Source: an uncultured Muribaculaceae bacterium
GTDB lineage: Bacteria; Bacteroidota; Bacteroidia; Bacteroidales; Muribaculaceae
NCBI GenBank assembly: GCA_947178235.1
Contig: CAMWXQ010000110.1
Location: forward strand, 1 to 5,203
Direction of reading: 5' to 3'
DNA: 5,203 nucleotides
Shown: positions 1 to 5,203 of the stretch, in pieces
Layout of the letters: each line of letters starts with the position of its first letter
How positions within the stretch are numbered: position 1 is the first letter of the stretch
Notes under the pieces: generated by a model
What the model was told of the DNA's origin: nothing
Databases searched by the model: none
What the model saw: the letters and a program-made list of their open reading frames with translations, nothing else
Made by a program: the position numbers and the translations under genes

Positions 1-348
1 AAGTGGTACAACGAGATTGCCGAGGGTATGCGCATGGCTGTGACCGGGGGTACTTGCCGACTTGCCAATCTCCCCGACATCGAGGTATGCGGGAAGACAG
101 GTACCGCCCAGAACCCGCATGGCCGCGACCACTCGGCCTTCATGGGATTCGCCCCATACCACAACCCCAAGATTGCGGTTGCCGTCTATGTCGAGAATGC
201 CGGTTTCGGTGCGACGTTCGGCGTCCCGATCGGCTCGCTCGTGATGGAGCGCTATCTGAAAGGTCAGATAGCTCCCGACCGCAAGTATCTCGAAGAGCGG
301 ATGCTTTCGAGCAACACAATACAGTTTGCAGGAACCAAGAAGCACTAA
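1..348 (+). CDS. mrdA: Penicillin-binding protein 2 (peptidoglycan transpeptidase), C-terminal part
   Basis: This is the last 115 residues of a class B penicillin-binding protein; the start lies before the window and the frame is open from base 1 to the TAA at 346-348. The visible part is the end of the transpeptidase domain. The KTG motif (KTGTAQ, bases 94-111) is the third active-site motif of penicillin-interacting enzymes, and it is followed by the usual HSAFMGFAP strand and a conserved IAVAVYVEN segment. The SXXK and SXN motifs would lie upstream and cannot be checked. PBP2 crosslinks new glycan strands at the outer face of the inner membrane during cell elongation. Assignment to PBP2 rather than the division enzyme FtsI rests mainly on rodA following directly, since mrdA-rodA is a classic pair. 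The end is a short polar tail (GTKKH). Class B PBP is near certain; the PBP2 subtype is very likely. Confidence 0.93.
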   Translation, partial: KWYNEIAEGMRMAVTGGTCRLANLPDIEVCGKTGTAQNPHGRDHSAFMGFAPYHNPKIAVAVYVENAGFGATFGVPIGSLVMERYLKGQIAPDRKYLEERMLSSNTIQFAGTKKH

Positions 349-375
349 CCACCCCTCAATCCCGATCCGACCCAA

Positions 376-1857
376 ATGGCTTTCCCCCGCCTCTCAACCC
401 CCGAATCCTCTCCGCTCGGCTCGCTCCGATACGTCGACTGGTTCACGGTCGTACTCTACCTTATCCTCGTGGCAGCGGGGATGGTGAGCATCTACGCTGC
501 ATCCTACGACTTCGACCACGCCAATATGTTCAGCTTCGACGAGTTCTCGGGCAAGCAGTTCCGTTGGATCGGCCTGTCGCTCTTCGTGGGTCTCGTGCTT
601 CTGCTCATCGACGTGCGTGTCTACGAGAATTATGCCTACGTCATCTACGGTGCCCTGCTCCTGTTGCTAGTGGTCACGATCTTCATTGCGCCCGACATCA
701 AGGGCTCCCGCTCGTGGCTCGTGCTCGGTCCGATGAGCTTGCAGCCCGCCGAGTTCGGCAAGTGCGCCACGGCCCTCTGCCTCGCCAAACTATTCTCGGG
801 CTACAACTTTGTCCTCAATGCACAGCGCTCCAACTACTACAAGGCGCTCGCCATCATCTTCCTCCCCGTCATCCTCATCCTTGCCCAGAAGGAGACCGGC
901 TCGGCTCTCGTGTACATGTCGCTCTTCTTTGTCCTCTACCGCGAGGGCATGAGTGGACTTGTACTCCTCGCCGCCCTCTGCGCCGTTATTTTCTTCGTTG
1001 TCGAGGTCAAGTACACAGGATCGCTCATGCTCGGCATACCGATGGGGCAGGCCGTCGTGTTCATCATGGTGATGGTGCTGATCGTCGCGATGCTCGCAAT
1101 CTACTGCAAGCAGATCGAGGCCGCCCGCAATACCTTCCTGTGGTTCGCGGGATGCGGTGCCCTATGCACGGTCCTCTCGCTCGTCGGGCTCCAAGTCCCG
1201 GGGCTCCTCTTCTTCCTCGGGTCCATAGCCGTGGCATTGGTCTACTGCCTCCTCCTCATGTTCAAGACCAAGGCCAAGAACATCATCATCACCGTCTCCG
1301 CCGCGGCCATCTCGATCGTGTTCCTCTTCTCGGTCAACTATGTCTTCACCGGCGTCCTCCAACCCCATCAGCAGCAGCGTATCCGTGTGGCCCTCGGCGT
1401 CGAGGATGACATCAAGGCTGCGGGCTACAATGTCAACCAGTCCAAGATCGCCATCGGCTCGGGCGGACTGTTCGGCAAAGGTTTCCTCAACGGCACGCAG
1501 ACCAAGCTCAAATATGTCCCCGAGCAGCACACCGACTTCATATACTGCACCATCGGCGAGGAGGAGGGCTTCGTTGGCTCCGCCACCGTCCTGCTCCTGT
1601 TCCTCATACTCATCCTTCGCGTAATCGCCATCGGCGAGCGTCAGCCGACCCCATTCGGACGTGTCTACGCCTATTGTGTGGCGAGCTACTTCATATTCCA
1701 CATAGGCATCAATATCGGCATGGTGATCGGACTCTGTCCGGTCATCGGCATCCCGCTGCCGTTTTTCAGCTACGGAGGCTCCTCGCTCTGGGGCTTCACG
1801 TTCCTCCTGTTCATACTCCTGCGCATCGACGCCTCGCGCCGCGACCGCTCAATGTAA
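376..1857 (+). CDS. rodA: RodA, SEDS-family peptidoglycan glycosyltransferase
   Basis: A 493-residue polytopic membrane protein that polymerises lipid II into glycan strands in the elongasome, in complex with PBP2 encoded just upstream. The N-terminus (MAFPRLSTPESS...) leads into the first membrane segment at about residues 21-43 (DWFTVVLYLILVAAGMVSIY), followed by many further hydrophobic segments. SEDS signatures are clear: GSRSWLVLG at about 110-118 with LQPAEFGK at 122-129, GGLFGKGFLNGTQ near 365-375, PEQHTDF at about 382-388, and GIPLPFFSYGGSS near the end. D387 in HTDF aligns with the essential SEDS aspartate known from RodA/FtsW. At 493 residues it is longer than the roughly 370-420 of E. 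coli or Bacillus RodA; the excess lies mostly in hydrophobic sequence around residues 200-320. The ATG at 376 is chosen because the next Met falls inside the first membrane segment. No Shine-Dalgarno is present. The gene ends in a tandem stop, TAATAA. Confidence 0.96.
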   Translation: MAFPRLSTPESSPLGSLRYVDWFTVVLYLILVAAGMVSIYAASYDFDHANMFSFDEFSGKQFRWIGLSLFVGLVLLLIDVRVYENYAYVIYGALLLLLVVTIFIAPDIKGSRSWLVLGPMSLQPAEFGKCATALCLAKLFSGYNFVLNAQRSNYYKALAIIFLPVILILAQKETGSALVYMSLFFVLYREGMSGLVLLAALCAVIFFVVEVKYTGSLMLGIPMGQAVVFIMVMVLIVAMLAIYCKQIEAARNTFLWFAGCGALCTVLSLVGLQVPGLLFFLGSIAVALVYCLLLMFKTKAKNIIITVSAAAISIVFLFSVNYVFTGVLQPHQQQRIRVALGVEDDIKAAGYNVNQSKIAIGSGGLFGKGFLNGTQTKLKYVPEQHTDFIYCTIGEEEGFVGSATVLLLFLILILRVIAIGERQPTPFGRVYAYCVASYFIFHIGINIGMVIGLCPVIGIPLPFFSYGGSSLWGFTFLLFILLRIDASRRDRSM

Positions 1858-1881
1858 TAACCTCATTCCCCTTCCCAAGAT

Positions 1882-4488
1882 ATGGCAAAAGCATCTACCG
1901 AAACTCCGCTGATGAAGCAGTACTACCAGATGAAGGAGCAGCATCCCGATGCTATACTCCTTTACAGGGTAGGGGATTTCTATGAGACCTTCTCGTCGGA
2001 CGCGGTCATCACGTCCGAGATTCTCGGCATCACGCTGACGCGCCGTGCGGGCACCGAGCTCGCGGGCTTCCCCTTCCACGCGCTCGATACTTATCTGCCC
2101 AAGCTTGTGCGCGCGGGCAAGCGCGTGGCTATATGCGAGCAACTCGAAGATCCCAAGGCCACGCGCAAGCTCGTGAAGCGTGGTATCACCGAACTCGTCA
2201 CCCCCGGTGTCGCCCTTGACGACAATGTCCTCAACCATAAGGAGAACAACTTCCTTTCAGCCATACATTTCGGCAAACAGCTCACAGGTGTCGCCTTCCT
2301 CGACATCTCGACGGGGGAGTTCCTCACTGCCGAAGGATCGGATGAGTATGTCGCCAAGCTGATGACAAACTTCGCCCCAAAGGAGGTCCTTGTCGAGCGT
2401 GGCAAGAAGAAACTGGTCGAGGAGAAGTTTGCCGAGTCGTTCTATGTTTTCGAGCTCGACGACTGGATCTTCACCGAGAGTTCGGCCATGGACCGTCTGC
2501 TCAAACAGTTCGAGACCGCATCCCTCAAAGGCTTCGGCATCAGCTCCATGCCCGCCGCGATCATTGCCGCGGGGGCAGCCTTGCAGTACCTCGACATCAC
2601 TCAGCATACCCACACCCAGCACATCACCTCCATCAGCCGTATCGAAGAGGAGTCCTATGTACGCCTCGACCGATTCACGGTGCGCAATCTCGAACTCACG
2701 GCGCCGATGTGCGATGACGGCAAGAGCCTCCTCGACATCATCGACCGCACGGTCAGTCCGATGGGTGCCCGTCTGCTGCACAGATGGATGCTCTTCCCGC
2801 TCAAAGACCCCGCGGAGATCAACAAGCGCCTCGATGTAGTCGAATACTTCTTCCGTCATCCGTCGGAGCGCGACGATCTGCGCGAGGCTCTCGAACAGAT
2901 CGGCGACCTCGAACGTCTCGTCGGCAAACTCTCGTCGGCGCGCATCACCCCCCGCGAGGTCATCCAACTCCGCAATTCGCTCGCCAATATTCCCGCCATC
3001 AAGTCTCTTTGCGACGGCGCGGACGATCCCGCGCTCGCGGCGATCGCCGAGCAGCTCAACCCCTGCCACGCCATCGTCCGCCGCATCACTGCCGAACTAC
3101 TCGACGATGCCCCCTCGGCCCTCGGCAGGGGGCCGCTCTTCCGTCCGGGTGTCGACGCCGAGCTCGACGAGCTTCGCAGTATCGCGACACACGGCAAGGA
3201 GTACCTCGCCGCATTGCAGCAGCGCGAGAGCCAGCGCACAGGCATACCGTCGCTCAAAGTCGCCTACAACAACGTCTTCGGCTACTACCTCGAAGTCACC
3301 AATACTCACCGCGACAAGGTTCCCGCCGAGTGGATACGCAAGCAGACCCTCGTCAACGCCGAACGCTACATAACACCCGAACTCAAAGAGTACGAGGAGA
3401 AGATTCTCGGCGCCCAGGAGCGTATCGAACGCATCGAGAGCCGTCTCTACAACGACCTGCTTGTGGCCCTCTCAGAGTATATCCCCGCTATCCTCGTGGA
3501 TGCCCAGATGGTGGCGCGTCTCGATGTCTTCGGGTCATTCACGAGGGTAGCGATCGAGAACCGCTACAATCGCCCCGTGGTCGACGACTCGCTCGAAATC
3601 TCCATCACCGAGGGACGCCACCCGGTCATCGAGCGTCAGCTTCCCCCGGGCGAGCCGTATATCACCAACTCGGTCCGCCTATCCAACACCGATGCCCAGG
3701 TGATGATGATTACCGGTCCCAATATGTCGGGTAAGTCGGCCCTGCTGCGTCAGACTGCCATCAACGTTATACTCGCCCAGATCGGGTGCTTTGTTGCTGC
3801 CGAGAGTGCGCATATCGGTGTGGTCGACAAGGTCTTCACCCGCGTCGGTGCCTCGGACAACATCTCGCTCGGCGAGTCGACTTTCATGGTTGAGATGAAC
3901 GAGGCCGCTTCCATCCTCAACAATATGTCCGAGCGCTCGCTGATACTCTTCGACGAGCTCGGGCGCGGGACATCGACCTACGACGGCATCTCGCTCGCGT
4001 GGGCCATCGTCGAGTATATCCATGAGCACGGCGGGATGCACCCCAAGACCCTCTTCGCCACCCACTACCACGAGCTCAACGAGATGGAGAACTCCTTCCC
4101 CCGCATCGTCAATTACAATGTCTCGGTCAAGGAGATCGACGGGCGTGTCGTGTTCCTGCGCAAGCTCGCCAAGGGTGGTTCCGAACACAGCTTCGGCATC
4201 CATGTCGCGCGCCTCGCAGGTATGCCGCAGAGCATCGTGAAGCGGGCCGACGAAGTCCTCCGCCACCTCGAAAAAGTCAACCGACGCACCGACACCGAGA
4301 TGGCTGCGGCCCTCGGTACCACCGACCAGCAGCCCGAGGAAGGCTACCAGATGTCATTCTTTCAGCTCGACGATCCCGTCCTCGAACAGGTCCGCGACGA
4401 AATTATCGGACTCGACATCAACAACCTCACCCCCATGGCTGCCCTCAACAAACTCCACCAGATTCGCTCCATCATCACGGGTAAATAA
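1882..4488 (+). CDS. mutS: DNA mismatch repair protein MutS
   Basis: A full-length 868-residue MutS1 protein, which as a dimer binds base mismatches and small loops and, on ATP binding, becomes a sliding clamp that recruits MutL. The N-terminal mismatch-binding domain carries the Phe-X-Glu motif (GDFYE, F33 and E35). The lever/clamp domains occupy the middle. The C-terminal ABC-type ATPase has Walker A GPNMSGKS (612-619), the signature region [12 protein letters not shown] (from 664), Walker B LILFDE (687-692) followed by GRGTSTYDG, and the switch histidine region THYHEL (727-732). Near the C-terminus, QMSFF (823-827) fits the beta-clamp-binding pentapeptide, followed by the [10 protein letters not shown] dimer/tetramer helix region typical of the family. 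All catalytic motifs are intact. The ATG at 1882 gives the usual short lead ([18 protein letters not shown]); M11 is a possible alternative. It lies 24 bases after rodA with no terminator between, so cotranscription is likely although the function is unrelated to wall synthesis. Confidence 0.98.
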   Translation: MAKASTETPLMKQYYQMKEQHPDAILLYRVGDFYETFSSDAVITSEILGITLTRRAGTELAGFPFHALDTYLPKLVRAGKRVAICEQLEDPKATRKLVKRGITELVTPGVALDDNVLNHKENNFLSAIHFGKQLTGVAFLDISTGEFLTAEGSDEYVAKLMTNFAPKEVLVERGKKKLVEEKFAESFYVFELDDWIFTESSAMDRLLKQFETASLKGFGISSMPAAIIAAGAALQYLDITQHTHTQHITSISRIEEESYVRLDRFTVRNLELTAPMCDDGKSLLDIIDRTVSPMGARLLHRWMLFPLKDPAEINKRLDVVEYFFRHPSERDDLREALEQIGDLERLVGKLSSARITPREVIQLRNSLANIPAIKSLCDGADDPALAAIAEQLNPCHAIVRRITAELLDDAPSALGRGPLFRPGVDAELDELRSIATHGKEYLAALQQRESQRTGIPSLKVAYNNVFGYYLEVTNTHRDKVPAEWIRKQTLVNAERYITPELKEYEEKILGAQERIERIESRLYNDLLVALSEYIPAILVDAQMVARLDVFGSFTRVAIENRYNRPVVDDSLEISITEGRHPVIERQLPPGEPYITNSVRLSNTDAQVMMITGPNMSGKSALLRQTAINVILAQIGCFVAAESAHIGVVDKVFTRVGASDNISLGESTFMVEMNEAASILNNMSERSLILFDELGRGTSTYDGISLAWAIVEYIHEHGGMHPKTLFATHYHELNEMENSFPRIVNYNVSVKEIDGRVVFLRKLAKGGSEHSFGIHVARLAGMPQSIVKRADEVLRHLEKVNRRTDTEMAAALGTTDQQPEEGYQMSFFQLDDPVLEQVRDEIIGLDINNLTPMAALNKLHQIRSIITGK

Positions 4489-4515
4489 TCTGATGGTACC
4501 CCACCCAAATTGTAG

Positions 4516-4536
4516 GGACATGCCTTCGGCATGTTG
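4516..4536. repeat. REP-like palindrome, copy 1 (partly decayed)
   Basis: A 21-base hairpin just after mutS with 9-base arms and a 3-base loop: GGACATGCC, loop TTC, GGCATGTTG. The inner seven pairs (4518-4524 with 4528-4534) are perfect, the next is G-T and the outermost is mismatched. It has the same architecture as the two palindromes downstream (GGAC start, 9-3-9). It is preceded by CCCAAATTGTAG. No T-run follows, so it is not a standard intrinsic terminator, though it could protect the mutS mRNA 3' end. Confidence 0.6.
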
Positions 4537-4577
4537 ACGTATCACATTGACACCCAATTACAAACGCCAGAGAGTAC

Positions 4578-4598
4578 GGACGTACGGCTCGTGCGTCC
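4578..4598. repeat. REP-like palindrome, copy 2
   Basis: A 21-base near-palindrome inside the left arm of the large inverted repeat: GGACGTACG, loop GCT, CGTGCGTCC. On the + strand all nine positions pair if one G-T wobble (4583 with 4593) is allowed, and C4577-G4599 adds a tenth pair. Confidence 0.75.
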
Positions 4599-4646
4599 GC
4601 AGCGTAAACGTATCAAAATTTGGGCGTTATCCACCCTTGATGCTGC

Positions 4647-4667
4647 GGACGCACGAGCCGTACGTCC
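4647..4667. repeat. REP-like palindrome, copy 3 (inverted)
   Basis: The exact reverse complement of copy 2, inside the right arm: GGACGCACG, loop AGC, CGTACGTCC. On the + strand the wobble position becomes a C/A mismatch, so this copy folds best as RNA from the - strand. Confidence 0.75.
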
Positions 4668-4673
4668 GTACTC

Positions 4674-4733
4674 ATTGATGTTTTGCTCCCTCAGCACAAT
4701 CTTCCCCTCCGTCATTATTTTTTCTCCCCTATA
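4674..4733. other. Non-coding, pyrimidine-rich spacer
   Basis: Sixty bases between the inverted repeat and the next promoter. The + strand is rich in C and T, with a TTTTTT run at about 4718-4723 but no adjacent GC-rich stem that would make it a terminator. I see no gene here. Confidence 0.5.
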
Positions 4734-4765
4734 CTTGTATAATCAAACAATCCTGTGTAATTTTG
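4734..4765 (+). promoter_or_regulatory. Bacteroidota-type promoter for the downstream RNA
   Basis: A -33 element CTTG (4734-4737, consensus TTTG) lies 20 bases before a perfect -7 element TAATTTTG (4758-4765, consensus TAnnTTTG). This matches the housekeeping sigma (SigABfr-type) promoter of Bacteroidota, whose usual spacing is about 19-21. The expected transcription start is about 4770-4773, at the foot of the first hairpin of the putative RNA (ACAGACC from 4771). The agreement of promoter and hairpin edge raises confidence in both. Confidence 0.75.
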
Positions 4766-4770
4766 CAGTG

Positions 4771-5098
4771 ACAGACCGCAACCTCTTGGCAGAAGCCCGG
4801 TCAAGGGCCAAAGCGGGTGGGGGTCTGTGAGACATAATTTTCGAAAGCGTTACTGACGCTCCTTCTTGGCTTGTTGAAACCTGGAAAATTTCATTAATTG
4901 GAGCCGAGAATGAGACAATGGTAGACGCCTAAGTGGATATGTATATATTCGCTGCCGACCGACGTGCGAACGCCGGCCGATAGTGTGTTTGCATATTCTG
5001 CGTGAGGCTTCTGCGTTGTCCGTTCTATTGAGTTGGGCAATTCCAGGGCCTCTATGCGTGGGACGGACAATAGGTATGGCCCTCACGCTTTTTATTTT
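4771..5098 (+). ncRNA. Putative structured non-coding RNA (about 330 nt), family not recognised
   Basis: The region runs from the predicted start of a Bacteroidota-type promoter to the T-run of an intrinsic terminator and has no credible ORF. Five stems occur one after another: (1) ACAGACC 4771-4777 with GGTCTGT 4822-4828, enclosing TTGGC 4786-4790 with GCCAA 4807-4811; (2) AGCGT 4846-4850 with ACGCT 4856-4860; (3) TTCTTGGCT 4863-4871 with AGCCGAGAA 4902-4910 (one G-U), enclosing TGAAA 4875-4879 with TTTCA 4889-4893; (4) GGATATGT 4935-4942 with GCATATTC 4991-4998 (two G-U); (5) GCGTGAGG 5000-5007 with CCTCACGC 5081-5088, enclosing TTGTCCGT 5016-5023 with ACGGACAA 5063-5070. Bases 4911-4934 are left unpaired. 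I do not see the conserved cores of RNase P RNA, tmRNA, SRP RNA or cobalamin/TPP riboswitches. A lineage-specific 6S-like RNA or another Bacteroidales RNA is possible. It may instead be a leader of the gene at 5154 with a conditional terminator. The transcript boundaries are inferred. Confidence 0.6.
5000..5098 (+). terminator. Intrinsic terminator formed by the 3' domain of the putative RNA
   Basis: An 8-base perfect GC-rich stem, GCGTGAGG (5000-5007) with CCTCACGC (5081-5088), is followed at once by TTTTTATTTT (5089-5098). The stem encloses a second perfect 8-base stem (5016-5023 with 5063-5070), so the terminator has an unusually large top, as when the closing helix of a structured RNA doubles as terminator. 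It lies 55 bases before the next start codon. Confidence 0.75.
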
Positions 5099-5116
5099 AT
5101 CTAAACATTGATAATC

Positions 5117-5141
5117 AGCCTTGTAAGAGTGCCACAAGGCT
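5117..5141 (+). promoter_or_regulatory. Hairpin just upstream of the gene at 5154
   Basis: A perfect 8-base stem, AGCCTTGT (5117-5124) with ACAAGGCT (5134-5141), with a 9-base loop, ends 12 bases before the ATG. No T-run follows, so it is not a terminator. It would lie in the 5' untranslated region and could affect translation or mark an operator. I found no convincing TAnnTTTG promoter between the terminator and this gene. Its role is unknown. Confidence 0.4.
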
Positions 5142-5153
5142 ACGCACACCACC

Positions 5154-5203
5154 ATGAAGCTACGCAGTCTTCTATTCGGTCTGCTCCTGTGCGCGTCTGC
5201 GGC
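5154..5203 (+). CDS. N-terminus of a probable exported protein (cut by window end)
   Basis: Only the first 16 codons are visible, reading MKLRSLLFGLLLCASA and still open at the window edge. A short basic start (K2, R4) followed by a hydrophobic core and small residues (A-S-A) is a typical Sec signal peptide. The Cys at position 13 lacks a clear lipobox, so a signal peptidase I substrate is somewhat more likely than a lipoprotein. The same frame upstream reaches a TAA at 5124-5126 with no other ATG, so this start is the natural one. There is no Shine-Dalgarno, as with the other genes here. The product family cannot be told from this fragment. Confidence 0.6.
   Translation, partial: MKLRSLLFGLLLCASA

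Larger units (their letters stand above)
4572..4673. repeat. Perfect 32-base inverted repeat with 38-base spacer
   Basis: The left arm 4572-4603 is the exact reverse complement of the right arm 4642-4673 (32 of 32). The spacer 4604-4641 can add a short inner stem, ATCAA (4612-4616) with TTGAT (4637-4641) and GGG (4622-4624) with CCC (4634-4636). Each arm also contains its own near-palindrome (4578-4598 and 4647-4667), so the element can fold as one long hairpin or as two small ones. No transposase gene and no clear target-site duplication flank it. It could end or stabilise the mutS transcript, but no T-run follows immediately. A repeat-family origin is likely but unproven from one locus. Confidence 0.9.

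Noticed and set aside
3..1409. A 468-codon + strand ORF overlapping mrdA and rodA in another frame.
   Set aside because: It is rich in Arg, His, Pro and Cys with no domain, typical of an alternative frame of GC-rich coding DNA; the PBP2 and RodA frames carry all the known motifs.
2257..3069. A 270-codon - strand ORF opposite mutS.
   Set aside because: It is a mirror of the GC-rich mutS codons, full of E, D, R and V, with no domain.
4572..4673. MITE or other insertion with target-site duplication.
   Set aside because: Bases flanking the arms (ACGCCAGA on the left, ATTGATG on the right) show no convincing direct duplication, and no transposase is nearby in the window.
4542..4715. A 57-codon ORF on the - strand (starting MTEGKIVLREQN) with AGGGGAG about ten bases upstream.
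   Set aside because: Most of it runs through the inverted repeat, which happens to lack stops in this frame; the residues are low in complexity (R, T, S, A). Bacteroidota also make little use of Shine-Dalgarno sites.
4714..4735. T-run at about 4718-4723 as a mutS terminator.
   Set aside because: No GC-rich stem directly precedes it; the inverted repeat ends more than 40 bases upstream.
4531..4830. A 99-codon + strand ORF starting in palindrome copy 1.
   Set aside because: It crosses the whole inverted repeat, the promoter and the first hairpin of the RNA; its composition looks like translated repeat, not protein.
4920..4928. GGTAGACGC, resembling the D-loop of tRNA-Leu.
   Set aside because: No acceptor stem, anticodon arm or GGTTCGAATCC-type T-arm is placed around it.
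4771..5098. Possible tmRNA, RNase P RNA or SRP RNA.
   Set aside because: I see no tmRNA tRNA-like ends or tag frame, no RNase P GGAAAGTCC-type core and no SRP helix 8 (CCGGAAGG) motif.
4850..5155. A 101-codon - strand ORF opposite the putative RNA.
   Set aside because: It is antisense to a promoter-terminator unit, has no recognisable domain, and would start inside the neighbouring gene's start region.

Overview
The window reads as a piece of a moderately GC-rich member of the Bacteroidota, most likely order Bacteroidales. The grounds are the gene order PBP2-rodA-mutS, gene starts without Shine-Dalgarno sequences, and a promoter in the intergenic region with the Bacteroidota -33/-7 form (cTTG, 20 bases, TAATTTTG). 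The GC-rich codon use would suit an Alistipes-like (Rikenellaceae) genome, but that assignment is inference; the order-level one is firmer.

Layout: bases 1-348 are the C-terminal end of penicillin-binding protein 2 (mrdA), the elongasome transpeptidase. After 27 bases comes full-length rodA (376-1857), the SEDS glycosyltransferase that partners PBP2. After 24 bases comes full-length mutS (1882-4488), the mismatch-recognition ATPase. All three are on the + strand with short gaps and no visible terminator between them, so they probably share transcripts. PBP2 and RodA work together in lateral wall synthesis; MutS is functionally unrelated and appears to be a passenger in the operon.

Bases 4489-5153 (665 bases) hold no convincing protein gene but are highly structured. 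The first part (4504-4673) is a cluster of three 21-base palindromes built alike (GGAC start, 9-base arms, 3-base loop). Two of them sit inside a perfect 32-base inverted repeat (4572-4603 / 4642-4673). The second part (4734-5098) looks like a complete, independent non-coding transcription unit. It has a Bacteroidota-type promoter, then about 330 bases that can be tiled with five consecutive hairpin domains, then a GC-rich stem followed by TTTTTATTTT. I could not match it to RNase P RNA, tmRNA, SRP RNA, or a riboswitch I know, so it is either an unrecognised small RNA or a long regulatory leader of the next gene.

A further + strand gene begins at 5154 with a signal-peptide-like N-terminus and is cut by the window edge.
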